Of a stretch of DNA of 64,000 bases, positions 34,730-48,300 are shown piece after piece. Origin of the DNA: CAYYFX01 sp046330135 (GTDB taxonomy: Bacteria > ARS69); NCBI GenBank assembly GCA_046330135.1, contig JAXLTI010000006.1, forward strand, positions 248,001 through 312,000, given 5' to 3'. The notes beneath the pieces were generated by a model. The model searched no databases and was not told where the DNA came from. It saw only the letters and a list, made by a program, of their open reading frames with translations. Within the stretch, counting starts at the first letter, position 1. Each line of letters starts with the position of its first letter. A program made the translations under genes and the position numbers.

Positions 34730-36292
34730 GTGCCACGACGCGCGGCGCGGACAAAAGCCGCGAAGGAAACGACCGGGAGCGTCGGCTTGGAGCAGAAGCT
34801 CTGGGCCGCCGCCGACGCGCTGCGGAACAACATGGACGCGGCGGAGTACAAGCACGTCGTCCTCGGGCTGATCTTCCTTAAGTACATCTCGGACGCCTTC
34901 GAAGCGAAGCACGCTGAGCTGGAGTCGCAGCGCAAGGGCGGCGCCGACCCGGAGGATCCCGACGAGTACCGGGCGGACCGTATCTTCTGGGTGCCGAAGG
35001 AAGCGCGCTGGTCGCATCTCAAGGCGAGCGCGCCGCAGCCGACGATCGGGAAGCTCGTCGACGACGCCATGAGCGCGATCGAGCGCGACAACCCCTCCCT
35101 CAAGGGCGTGCTGCCGAAGGACTACGCGCGCCCCGGCCTCGACAAGCAGCGTCTCGGCCAGCTCATCAACCTCGTGAGCGACATCGGGCTGGGCTCTCCC
35201 GCTGACCGCGCGAAGGACATCCTTGGTCGCGTCTACGAGTACTTCCTCGCGCAGTTCGCGAGCGCCGAGGGCAAGAAGGGCGGGCAGTTCTACACGCCCT
35301 CCCGCGTCGTGCGCGTCCTCGTGGAGATGCTTGCGCCGTACAAGGGCCGCGTGTACGACCCATGCTGTGGCTCGGGCGGGATGTTCGTGAGTTCCGAGAA
35401 GTTCATCGAGGCGCACAGCGGGAAGGTCGGCGACATCTCGATCTACGGACAGGAGTCGAACTACACGACGTGGCGCCTCGCGAAGATGAACCTTGCGATC
35501 CGCGGGATCGACGCCCAGATCGTCCACGGCGATACGTTCCACGACGACAAGCACCCGGACCTGAAGGCCGACTATGTCCTGGCCAACCCGCCCTTCAACG
35601 ACAGCGACTGGCGCGGCGAGCTGCTTAAGGACGACAAAAGGTGGGTCTACGGAGCGCCACCCGCGGGCAACGCGAACTTCGCGTGGGTTCAGCACTTCAC
35701 CCATCACCTCGCGCCAACGGGGCTCGCGGGCTTCGTACTCGCGAACGGCTCGATGTCCGCGAACCAGTCGGGCGAGGGCGAGATCCGCAAGGCGATCATC
35801 GAGGCCGACCTCGTGGACTGCATGGTTGCGCTCCCCGGACAACTCTTCTACTCGACGCCGATTCCCGTCTGCCTCTGGTTCCTCGTGCGCAACAAGAAGA
35901 ACGGCCGTTTCCGAGACCGACGCGGCGAGACACTCTTCATCGACGCGCGGAAGATGGGCACGATGGTAGATCGCGTGCACCGTGAGCTCACGGATGAAGA
36001 CGTCGCGAAGATTGCAGGCACCTACCACGCCTGGCGCGGCGATCAGGGCGCTGACGAGTACGGCGACGTGGCTGGCTTCTGCAGGGCCGCGAACCTCGAC
36101 GACATCCGCACGCACGGTCACGTGCTCACGCCGGGCCGCTATGTGGGCGCCGAGGCGGTCGAGGAGGACGGAGAGCCGTTCGACGCGAAGATGAAGCGAC
36201 TCAGCGCGACGCTTCGCGAGCAGCAGGCCGAGGCCGCCAAACTCGATGTGGGCATCGGCGCCAATCTGAAAGAGCTCGGATATGGCCGGTGA
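34730..36292 (+). CDS. hsdM: Type I restriction-modification methyltransferase subunit
   Basis: This 520-residue protein starts at GTG 34730 behind GGAGGG. HsdM methylates adenine in the bipartite site chosen by HsdS and is part of the HsdM2S and HsdR2M2S complexes. It has the N-terminal HsdM helical domain (LEQKLWAAADALRNNMDAAE), AdoMet motif I as VYDPCCGSGGMF and catalytic motif IV as LANPPFNDSDW. Length and order are those of intact HsdM. It overlaps hsdS by 11 bp, forming a compact operon with hsdS and hsdR. Confidence 0.95.
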   Translation: MPRRAARTKAAKETTGSVGLEQKLWAAADALRNNMDAAEYKHVVLGLIFLKYISDAFEAKHAELESQRKGGADPEDPDEYRADRIFWVPKEARWSHLKASAPQPTIGKLVDDAMSAIERDNPSLKGVLPKDYARPGLDKQRLGQLINLVSDIGLGSPADRAKDILGRVYEYFLAQFASAEGKKGGQFYTPSRVVRVLVEMLAPYKGRVYDPCCGSGGMFVSSEKFIEAHSGKVGDISIYGQESNYTTWRLAKMNLAIRGIDAQIVHGDTFHDDKHPDLKADYVLANPPFNDSDWRGELLKDDKRWVYGAPPAGNANFAWVQHFTHHLAPTGLAGFVLANGSMSANQSGEGEIRKAIIEADLVDCMVALPGQLFYSTPIPVCLWFLVRNKKNGRFRDRRGETLFIDARKMGTMVDRVHRELTDEDVAKIAGTYHAWRGDQGADEYGDVAGFCRAANLDDIRTHGHVLTPGRYVGAEAVEEDGEPFDAKMKRLSATLREQQAEAAKLDVGIGANLKELGYGR

Positions 36293-37549
36293 CTGGACCG
36301 ACACCACGCTCGGGGACTTGCTGACCCTTCAACGTGGGTTTGACCTCCCAGATACAGAGCGGGAGCCGGGACCCTACCTGGTCGTGGCCTCGACGGGGCC
36401 CGTCGGGACACACGCAGCAGCGATGGTACGTGGCCCCGGGGTCGTGATCGGTCGTTCGGGCAGCCTTGGCGGTGGGCAGTTCCTTGCGCAGGACTTCTGG
36501 CCGCTGAACACCACGCTATGGGTCAAGGACTTCAAGGGGAACGACCCTCGCTTCTGCTACTACCTTCTACGGTCCCTTGATCTCGCGCGGTTCAACGCCG
36601 GCAGCGGCGTTCCAACGCTCAATCGAAATCACATCCATCCGCTTCCCGTGTCTGCGCCGAAAGACCCCGGCGAACAGCGCGCCATCGCTCACATCCTTGG
36701 CACGCTGGACGACAAGGTCGAGCTGAACCGGCGGATGAACGAGACGCTGGAGGCGATGGGGCGGGCCCTTTTCACGTCGTGGTTCGTGGACTTCGACCCG
36801 GTGCGGGCGCAGACGGAGGGGCGCAACGCGGAACTGCCGCAGCACCTGGCGCAGCTGTTCCCACGTTCGTTCGAGGAGTCGCAGTTGGGTGAGGTGCCGG
36901 AGGGGTGGGCCGTCACCGTCCTCGAGGATGTGCTAACCGAATTGGAAACCGGCGGCAGACCTAAGGGCGGCGTGTCCGGATATGCGACCGGGATCCCCAG
37001 CATCGGTGCTGAGAGCATCGTCGGCTTCGGTGTGTTCGACTATTCGAAGACGAAGTACGTGCCTCAAGCGTTCTTCGACGGGATGCCCAAAGGGCACGTG
37101 CGGAGTCGCGATGTGCTTCTCTACAAGGACGGTGGCCGCCCCGGTCAGTTCGAGCCCCATATGACGCTGTTCGGAGACGGGTTTCCATTCGACACATGCG
37201 CCATCAACGAGCACGTCTACCGCATGCGCGCAAAGGAGGAAGTGGGCCAGAACTTCCTGTTCTTCTGGCTCTCGTCCGATCTCGTGATGGAGGAGATGAG
37301 GACAAAGGGAACGGGCGTCGCCATCCCCGGCTTGAACTCGACCCAGGTGAAGTCCCTGACGACCCTGTTGCCGCCGTCCGCCGTAGTTCGCGCGTTCGAC
37401 AAAGTCGTTGAACCGTGGGTGACCCGCGTCCTGGCCAGCTGCAGCCAGTCCCGGACCCTTGCTGAGCTACGCGACACGCTGCTGCCGAAGCTGATCTCCG
37501 GCGAGCTTCGCGTTCCGGCAGTCGAGCCTATGGTCGCCGAGCGCCTGTG

Positions 37550-37550
<1 letters not shown>
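36282..37550 (+). CDS. hsdS: Type I restriction-modification specificity subunit
   Basis: This 422-residue protein starts at ATG 36282. It has two target-recognition domains separated by a conserved helical spacer: the first half begins TTLGDLLTLQRGFDLPDTER and ends in PKDPGEQRAIAHILGTLDDK, then NRRMNETLEAMGRALFTSWF; the second TRD follows from about residue 205 (GWAVTVLEDVLTELETGG) and ends with SRTLAELRDTLLPKLISGEL. A full two-TRD protein predicts a bipartite recognition site. The target cannot be read from sequence. Start and stop overlap hsdM and hsdR. Confidence 0.93.
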
Positions 37551-40653
<3,103 letters not shown>

Positions 40654-40657
<4 letters not shown>

Positions 40658-41391
40658 GCACGAGATCGATTGAGGACATCCTCCACTTCCGGTCGGACAT
40701 TTCTCCTTTCCTCGTGCACCTGACTCGCGCGGCGGGGCAACGGTCGGCTCGAGAGGTTCTGGAGGCGATCCTGAATGACCAGCGCCTCGTCGCAGGATCG
40801 AGCTTGGTAAGCGATGCTCGATTCGGTGCGCCGATGGACGTCGAGGATCAGGATCGGCTATTCCGGGCAATCTGCTTCTCTGAAACGCCCCTTGCCGAAG
40901 TGCATTGTCTTCTCGACATCTCGTATCGGCGGGTTCACCTGGAGCCCTATGGGCTCGCCTTCGTCAAGAAGCGGCTAGCGGCTCGTGGGGTCGCGCCAGC
41001 CCTGTACTTGAACAACAGTCTCGGCGATCAGGACGGCGTTGTGCAAGCCCTCTGTGGTCTTGCCGGGTCGAACCTGGCCGTTGCAGAGCGTCTGGTGCCT
41101 CTCGTGGCCTTTTTCGGCCAGCGTCTGGCGCCGGTTGGAGGGTCGCCAGTCGGGACGTCGATGATCGACTTCACGTGGGAACGAGAATGGCGCTATCCCG
41201 CTTGTCGAGGTGACTTGTCGTTCGTCGCGGAGGACGCCTTCATTGGCTTCTGTCCGCATTGCGAAATCGCTCACTTCGAGAGTGTCTGGCCGGATGTTCA
41301 GTTCGTTGATCCACGCCGCACCCTGCGGTGGTACGCGACCAAACTCATCGACGCGCGGCAGAGGCTGGGCCTGCGAGACTCTGTCGTGTAG
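40654..41391 (+). CDS. AbiGi/DUF2971-type protein coupled to hsdR
   Basis: This 245-residue protein starts at GTG 40654 inside the hsdR stop (GTGA). An earlier GTG at 40642 is possible. The sequence resembles the AbiGi antitoxin/DUF2971 class: DISPFLVHLTRAAGQRSARE at the N-terminus, ICFSETPLAEVHCLLDISYR, then YGLAFVKKRLAARGVAPALY, and the WEREWRYPACRGDLSF element seen in that class, followed by IGFCPHCEI. These proteins are found in abortive-infection loci and may have an ADP-ribosyltransferase-like fold, but activity here is not shown. Translational coupling to hsdR suggests stoichiometric expression with the restriction enzyme. Family call from motif memory. Confidence 0.6.
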
Positions 41392-41478
41392 GAGGCCAAG
41401 AGCAGGCGCAGGTCCCGTCGGAAATGTGTGGCGGCGTGACTGCGGCTCTTGCCTGCCGGCCCCGTGGGAGAAGCCATC

Positions 41479-43683
41479 GTGGATAGCGCCCGCGGTTTCG
41501 CGAGCGACGAACCGCTGACCAATCGGGCGGATGACGTACTGAATCGCGCGGCGTTTGCCGACCGCGTCGCGGCCGTGCTCCGTGATCAGCCAGCGGGAGC
41601 GAGCCTGGTTGTCGGCATTCACGGCCCCTGGGGCGACGGGAAGACGACGACGCTCAACTTCCTCCGGGCGTCTCTGCGGGCGGATCAGGCTATCGTGGTC
41701 CGAGACTTCAATCCGTGGCGCCTCACAGATGAAGAGGCGATGTTCCGCGGATTCTTCGCGATGGTCGCTGATGCCATCGGGGCTTCGCTAGCCACGCGGT
41801 CTGAGCGCGCGATGGGCAGGGCGGCCAAGTTGGCGAAGGCTCTGCGGTGGTTCACCCGCTCTGCCGCGCCGATATCCCCAGCCGTCGAGATGGTGGACAA
41901 CCTGCTGGCAAAGCTGGGGGAGGCGGCCGCGAGCGGCGATTCCGCCGAGCTCGAGCGCCTGCGGGGACGGGTCGTGGCCCTTCTCTCGAGTGCGGACAAG
42001 CGCATCGTGGTGCTCGTTGATGACATCGACCGTTTGGACAAGAGCGAAACTCACGCGGTCTTTCGGATCATCAAGTCCTGCGCAGACTTCCCTAACGTCT
42101 CGTATGTCCTTGCGTTTGATGACGCGGCGGTGGCCAGCGCCCTGAGTGAACGCTACGGCGAAGGCCGCGAGGGTGCTGGCCGCGCGTTCCTTGAGAAGAT
42201 CGTCCAAGTGCCTCTTACGTTGCCTCTTGCGACCGCGGAGGACCTGCGCACACTTTGCATGGACGAGATCGACCGGGCGATCGCACGGGCCGGGCTGGAA
42301 TTGACGCAAGAGCAAGTGGGTGAGTTCGTCTCGGGGTTCGAACGGGGCGTGTCGGTTCGGGTAACGACTCCGCGTGCCGCAAAGCGCTATGGCAACGCGT
42401 TGAAATTCGCGCTGCCGGCGCTTCCTGGCGAGACGCACGTGGTGGATGTGCTCTTGGTGGAGGCGCTGCGGGTCTTCTACCCCGAGGTTCACGACGTCGT
42501 GCGGGAGAACCACGTGCACTTCTCCGGAGTCGAGCGAGACCGGCGCGGTCGCAGCGACTTGGGCCCGAGAGCTGAGCAGCTGCTGAAGCCGGTCCTCGAG
42601 ACGATGCCCCGAGAGGACGCTCAAGCTGTGACCGCCCTTCTCGTGGATCTCTTCCCCCGGCTCAGCGTGATCTTCCGGGGCATCAACTACGGCGCGGATA
42701 GCTTGTCTCGCTGGGAGCGGGAACGGCGAATCAGTTCTCCGGAATACTGCGCGCGCTACTTCACGTACGCGGTACCACGGAGCGATGTGCCGGACTCGCA
42801 CATTGATCTGCTGCTCGAATTGGCCGGCGGCGGAGAGTCGTCGTCGGTCGAAGAGAGGCTCGCGATTGACCTAACCGGCGCTAGGGCGCGGCGGACGGTA
42901 GCGAAACTGCGAGCGTATGAGATGGCGCTCGAGCCTGCCGCCGCGGAGACGCTCGCCGTGGCCGTGGGGAAGCTCGGCGCGAGTCTCCCGAACATGCCGA
43001 CGCCGTTCGGTTTTGGTGAGCCGATATCACAAGCTGCCATCCTCATTTCGCACTTGGTGGGGCGGGTTCCCAAGGGGCCGGCGCGGGTCGCCGTGGCTAA
43101 GCGGGTTGTGGAGTTGGCCGAGCCGCTCTGGTTTGGGGCGGAGTGCGTACGCTGGCTCCACGTCACAGACAAGCCCGAGAAGGAGGACAGCAACGCGCTG
43201 ACGGCCGAAGAGACCGCCGAAGTACGCCGTGTCCTCGTAGAGCGGATTCGAGCGCGCGCCGCGAAGGGAGAGGCGCTCTTCGACCCGGACGTTCGCGAAG
43301 AGCGGGCTCTGCTTTTCGAGTGGTGGCGACAAGACGGGCGAGCGCCGGTGCAGGCCCATCTCGAGCGTGTGTTCCGGGAGGATCCCCGCCAGGTGGAGAG
43401 GTTCCTGCGATCGATGGCTCCGCTGTCGTGGAGCGAGGGGAACTTGATACCTAGTGTGGGCGACCTGGGCTCGGAGCAGCTGGAGAATATCGAACTGGTG
43501 ATCGACCTCGACACGATGGCGCAGTGGGTCCGCAGGTGTTGCGCTGGCGACTTCGAGAATCCACACCCGTTCTTCGATGACACGAAGTCATCGGAGCAGC
43601 GTCTGGCGGAGGGGTACATGCTCGCGTACAACGCGCGCAAGCGGGAAGAGCCGATACCCGGTGATAATCCGCGCAGTCCGTGA
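41479..43683 (+). CDS. KAP-family P-loop NTPase
   Basis: This 734-residue protein starts at GTG 41479 with GGAG 8 bp upstream; a TTG start at 41449 would add 10 residues. Walker A is VVGIHGPWGDGKTTTLNFLR near residue 50, and Walker B is KRIVVLVDDIDRLDKSETHA near 176, with the paired Asp residues and the following IDRLD typical of KAP NTPases. The next motif SYVLAFDDAAVASAL and the sensor-like RVTTPRAAKRYGNALKFALP complete the ATPase. The C-terminal 400 residues are helical and unrecognised. No clear membrane span is seen. KAP proteins include the F-plasmid anti-phage protein PifA. The 87-bp gap from the coupled AbiGi-like gene and same strand suggest one transcription unit with hsdMSR. Confidence 0.88.
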   Translation: MDSARGFASDEPLTNRADDVLNRAAFADRVAAVLRDQPAGASLVVGIHGPWGDGKTTTLNFLRASLRADQAIVVRDFNPWRLTDEEAMFRGFFAMVADAIGASLATRSERAMGRAAKLAKALRWFTRSAAPISPAVEMVDNLLAKLGEAAASGDSAELERLRGRVVALLSSADKRIVVLVDDIDRLDKSETHAVFRIIKSCADFPNVSYVLAFDDAAVASALSERYGEGREGAGRAFLEKIVQVPLTLPLATAEDLRTLCMDEIDRAIARAGLELTQEQVGEFVSGFERGVSVRVTTPRAAKRYGNALKFALPALPGETHVVDVLLVEALRVFYPEVHDVVRENHVHFSGVERDRRGRSDLGPRAEQLLKPVLETMPREDAQAVTALLVDLFPRLSVIFRGINYGADSLSRWERERRISSPEYCARYFTYAVPRSDVPDSHIDLLLELAGGGESSSVEERLAIDLTGARARRTVAKLRAYEMALEPAAAETLAVAVGKLGASLPNMPTPFGFGEPISQAAILISHLVGRVPKGPARVAVAKRVVELAEPLWFGAECVRWLHVTDKPEKEDSNALTAEETAEVRRVLVERIRARAAKGEALFDPDVREERALLFEWWRQDGRAPVQAHLERVFREDPRQVERFLRSMAPLSWSEGNLIPSVGDLGSEQLENIELVIDLDTMAQWVRRCCAGDFENPHPFFDDTKSSEQRLAEGYMLAYNARKREEPIPGDNPRSP

Positions 43684-43756
43684 GGGGTGGACCCGTTGGA
43701 GGGTCAGGCGGTGGCGTCTGATAGCCCTGCTCCAGTGAAGGTCGAACTGGACGCCC

Positions 43757-44632
43757 TTAGAGATCGCCGACGGCCTGACGCACGTCGGCGCTGCTCGCCC
43801 GCGCGTACGCCTCCGTCGTGCCCAGGTGGCGGTGCCCCAGCGCGGCCTGAACGATCCTGAGGTCCCCCGTTCGTTCCCGTAGCCGCGTCGCGAACGTATG
43901 CCGAAGGGAATGCACGGTGAGCGGCCGTTCGATCCCGGCGGCGGCGAGCAGCGCGTGGAAGCGGTACTGGGCTTGGCGCGACGAGAGGCGGCCACGACTG
44001 CTCCGGAAGAGCGCGCCCTCGCGGATCTCCTCCTCGACCAGGTAGCGGCGGAGGGTCCGCGTCACGTCCCTGGGCAGCACAACGTCCTGGACGTGCACGT
44101 GCTTGCCGACGGAGCGCGCGGTGCCGGTGCGCAGGTCCAGGTCTTCGACGTCGAGCGCCAACGCCGCCGCGAGCCGCATCCCCGAGCGCAGCAGGAGCGT
44201 GAACAGCGCGCGGTCGCGGCGGCCCTGGGCTGACTTCGCGCCGCGGTCCAGCGTCCGCACGAATCTCCGCTCCTCCACCTCCGTCATCGGGCTCGCCAGC
44301 GGCCGGTCCGCGCGCGCGTTCTTGAGTAGCCGCGATGGATCGTGGCGGAGCGTTCTGGCGAGCGTCAGGTAGCCGAACAGCAGCCGCAAGACCGTCCGGG
44401 TCCGGTTCATCGCGCGGGCGCTGCGCCGCTCGCCGGACGGCGTCACCAGCAGGGCCGGATCGGTGAGGTAGCGGGCGAGTGCGTCGGGTCGGACGCGGCG
44501 CACGTCCGTCGTGGCACCCAGCCAGCGGGCGAATCGCGTGAGCTCGCGGCGGTAGACGGAGATGGTGAGCGGCGACTTGCCGTCGGCTTCGAGTTGCGTG
44601 AGGAAGCGGCGGGTCGCGGTCATGAGCGTCAT
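43757..44632 (-). CDS. Xer-type tyrosine recombinase
   Basis: This 291-residue protein starts at ATG 44632 (ATG 44623 also in frame). The SAM-like core-binding domain is residues 5-95 (SPLTISVYRRELTRFARWLG). In the catalytic domain the first Arg lies in LLLRSGMRLAAALALD, where the usual R-x-x-E is R-x-A-A, His-Leu-Arg-His is in TVHSLRHTFATRL, the second His in LGHRHLGTTE and Tyr in TEAYARASS. It is convergent with the KAP gene and is the recombinase nearest the tRNA-end attachment site, with only the propeller-lipase gene between, so it is a candidate integrase of the island. Confidence 0.85.
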   Translation of the reverse strand: MTLMTATRRFLTQLEADGKSPLTISVYRRELTRFARWLGATTDVRRVRPDALARYLTDPALLVTPSGERRSARAMNRTRTVLRLLFGYLTLARTLRHDPSRLLKNARADRPLASPMTEVEERRFVRTLDRGAKSAQGRRDRALFTLLLRSGMRLAAALALDVEDLDLRTGTARSVGKHVHVQDVVLPRDVTRTLRRYLVEEEIREGALFRSSRGRLSSRQAQYRFHALLAAAGIERPLTVHSLRHTFATRLRERTGDLRIVQAALGHRHLGTTEAYARASSADVRQAVGDL

Positions 44633-44799
44633 GGGTACCCTCTTGTTCCTGTCGGGCAGCCATGGACGCTCCGGCCGGGGCTGAGATGAAGCGAAATCGG
44701 AGGGCCTTCTGGGGCAAGCCGCGGCGACTCAGGTCCCATTGGCCCCGTGACGGCCGCACGCGGGCTATGGTGGGGCGCTTCCGGGTCGGCGCGGCCGGT

Positions 44800-45016
44800 T
44801 CCAACGTGCGGGCGCTACGCCGTACACCGGAGGGCCTCACCTGGGCCGCTGCGTCCGTCAGGTAGCGCGCGAGCGTGTCGGGGCGGCGGAGGTCGCTCGT
44901 CGCGCCGAGCCAACACCCAAGCCGGTCCAGCTCGCGGCGGTAGACCGAGATCGTCAAGGGCGAGCGGCCGTCGGCCTCGAGCTGGGTCAGGAACGGGTCG
45001 CGGTTGTGAGCGTCAT
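44800..45016 (-). pseudogene. Broken partial duplicate of the Xer gene
   Basis: From ATG 45016 the sequence parallels the first 65 or so codons of the 44632 gene (SPLTISVYRRELDRLGCWLG; LARYLTDAAAQVRPSG). A one-base shift after the first nine codons puts TGA in frame, and homology stops near 44,800. The segments just upstream of both copies also match (ATGGACGCTC motif at 44662 and 45048), so the duplication included the promoter region. The surrounding 44633-45342 otherwise holds no supportable gene, only a GCTCCC/GGGAGC hairpin near 45,170. Confidence 0.65.
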
Positions 45017-45342
45017 GAGCGGGTTCTTTGAAGGGACATGGACGCTCGGCGGGGGACAGAGATCAAGCGCAGTCAGAACACTGGCGGGCAGGCCTTGGTC
45101 AGGGGCTTGGCCGCGGCAACTGTGCCCACGGGGTGATCGCGTATTGGGCGGGTCCCCGGGGCTCCCCCCAGAAGGGAGCTAAGCGGCGGTTGTCAATAGC
45201 GACGCTTGACTCCGGTACCTGTCGGCGCGCACGCTCGTGGCCAGATTGAACCGCACCATCGGGGCCAGGAGTGACGGCCAGTCGGCGTCCGGAAGGCCCC
45301 GTTGTGTGAGCTTGCCGCGTCGTGAGCCGCGAGGTTGTGGCG

Positions 45343-48300
45343 ATGCTGTCGCGCTGTGTTCGTCCGCTCACCTCCGCGACGCACCCATGTAAGAGCATGC
45401 CTGCGGTCCTCATTCTGAGCGCAATCGTCTGCGCGCCAGCGGTGGCTGACATGCCCGCCTATTCCTGGAGCCGCCGCTACGGCACCACGTATTACGAAGA
45501 AGGACGAAGCATTTCGGCAGCGCTCGACGGCGGCGCATTCGTGACTGGCATCCTCTATGGCACCGCCGCCGTCGGCGGGCGCATGTCCGCGGGTACCGAT
45601 CACCAAGACATCTTCGTCTTGCGGCTGGACCGGAGCGGGAACCAGGTTTGGAGCCGCCGCTTCGGCAGCACCCAAGGGTTTGGCTATGGCTTCAGGGTCG
45701 CGGCGACCGCAGACGGAGGCGTGCTCGTGACGGGCGGCTTTTCCGGCACGCTTGATTTCGGCGGCGGGGCCCTGACGGCCGCGGGTGATGAGGACATCTT
45801 CGTGTTGAAACTGGACTCAGCCGGCAGCCACCGCTGGAGCAGGCACTACGGAGGAGGCCCTCAAACAGGGGCGGCTGGCCTTGGCATCTCGGCGACGCCT
45901 GGTGGAGGTGCGCTTGTGACGGGCGCCTTCCAGGGCACGATCAACTTCGGCGGCGGACCGCTTACGAGCGCGGGTAATTACGACATCTTCGTGTTGAAGC
46001 TGGACGCGGCGGGGAACCATGTCTGGAGTAGGGCATACGGGAGCAATGATCCCCCAGGCAACGAGGAAGTCGGGTGGGGCGTCTCGGCAACATCCGGCGG
46101 GGGGGCGCTCGTGACAGGGGCGTTCTCAGGTACGGTCGATTTCGGTGGCGGACCGCTTACGAGCGCGGGCGTCCGGAACATCTTCGTGCTGAAGCTAGAC
46201 GCAAGCGGAAGCCACGTCTGGAGCCACGGTTACGGTAGCACCAGGGAGAATTTGGGGGTCAGTGTATCGACAACCCCGGACCAGGGCGCGCTCGTGACGG
46301 GCGTGTTCTCAGACGCGGTCGACTTCGGAGGGGGACCGGTTACGGGTGGGGGCTGGTACAACGCCTTCGTCTTGAAGCTGGACTCAGCGGGTAACCACGT
46401 CTGGAGCCGGGGTTATGGCGGTGCCGACTACAACGCTGGCCTCCACGCCTCCGCGGCTCCCGATGGAAGTGCGCTCGTGACGGGATACTTCCAGGGCACG
46501 GTCGACTTCGGCGGCGGGCCGCTCACGAGCGCCGGTGGGGACGACGTATTCGTGATGAAGCTAGATGGGGGAGGTCACCACGTCTGGAGCCGTCGGTACG
46601 GTAGCACGGGCTCCGACGAAGCATGGGGCGTGTCGCCGAGCTCCGACGGGAGCGTATACCTCACAGGCTACTTCTATGACACGGTCGATTTCGGAGGAGG
46701 CCCGCTCACGAGCGCTGGTCAGGGGGACGTGTTCGTCTTGAAGCTCGTCGATACCTCACCAGCCATTGCGACGATTTCGGGCAGAGTGGTGGACGGCTTC
46801 AACTGGCGAGACTACGGCGGAAGGGTATCTCCGATAACTCGGTGTGCCGTCGACGCCACGGATCTCATCACGCAAGCGCATTACTCGGCGACGACGGATA
46901 CCGACGGCAACTTCCTGATCTCCGTGCCGGGCAACGCGTCGTATGAGTGCACATTCACGCACCCCGGATATCGCACATCCGTGCACGCAACCGGGGGGTT
47001 ACCCTCGGGTGCTCACTTCACGTTCCCCCTGGGTGCGCTGGTCCTTGACACCAAGACGGTCGTCTTGCTGCATGGCCTATGGGGGGGCGCTCGTTCCTGG
47101 GTGGACCAAAACGGCTTCGACTTCGCCGCGCAACTCCGAGCGTCGCTCGGCGACTGGAATGTCGAACCGCCGATCTCCTTGGTGCCTGACCCTCTGGGAT
47201 GGCTTGATCAGCGCGGCAGCGTAAATGGGCAGGTCGGCGTACTGGCGGACTATCTGTCCGGTCTCGACGCGCAGGGCATTCGCTCCGTGAAGGTCGTAGG
47301 GCATTCGATGGGAGGCCTCGTGGCGCGGCAGTACATCCGGACACATCCGGGGAAGATCGAGACCTTGGTCATGCTGGGAACACCGAACCACGGATCGGAA
47401 TTGGCTACGTACGCCAAACTCCTGCTTCTCTGGGCCGAGGGCGAACTGAGTGGTCAGGGGATCTTCTCTTACGTGCCGCCTGCCGGAGAGGACCTTGTGC
47501 CGGACAGCCCGCTCCTGCGCGATCTGAATTACAACGGCGAGCAAGGACTGAGCAACTGGGGATGTCCACAGCATCCGGCAGAGACGACGTTAAGCGCGAA
47601 GACTCGATATTACACCTACACGGGCACCGCGTTTGAGTGGAACTTCTGGGATGCGTGCGACCGACGGTGGTGGTTCCTGGGTAGTCCCTTGGCCACGCTC
47701 ACGACCTGGCCGCCCTGGGAGCCGTGCGATAACGACTACATCGTTCCAGTGAGCAGCGTGCCGCTCCGGGGCAGCACGCCACCCTTGTCGGTCCACAACT
47801 GGACGGACATCGGCTGTGGCTGCTTCTCCAGACACCTCCGGACTCCGGAATGCCCCCCCATGAAGGCCGATCCGTGCGTCGTGCGTGTTGTGACAGAAGC
47901 CCTGGAAGCCCTGCCCAGTTGTACGTTGCCAGCGTCGGCGAGCGTTCCGTTGCGAGGTGTGGCCGGCCCCGTTGGTCAGAATGCCGGCTTTGACTTGGTC
48001 TTCCTCGCCCCTGGCGGAGGATCGAATCTCGCGCTGCCGTGTGGTAGTGCGGACAGTCTTGAGTTCCGGGCGGACCTCATTCGCGGAACCAGCGCTCTCA
48101 CACTCATTGATCCAACGGGACGGCGCGTCAACCCGGACAGCGCCGCCGTCGATCCGAACATCGACTATCAAGAGGATGGGCTTCTTCGGCGCTACGTCGT
48201 GCGATCCGGCGCGCCAGGAGAGTGGCAGCTGGTGGCGGATGCCGCGAACTCGCCGGACTCAGTCGAAGTGCTGCTGACAGGGACCGAGTACGGTCAGGTC

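Noticed and set aside
43757..45016. Integron integrase with cassette array
   Set aside because: No attC-like repeats lie downstream, and the recombinase lacks an integron-specific insertion that I can see.
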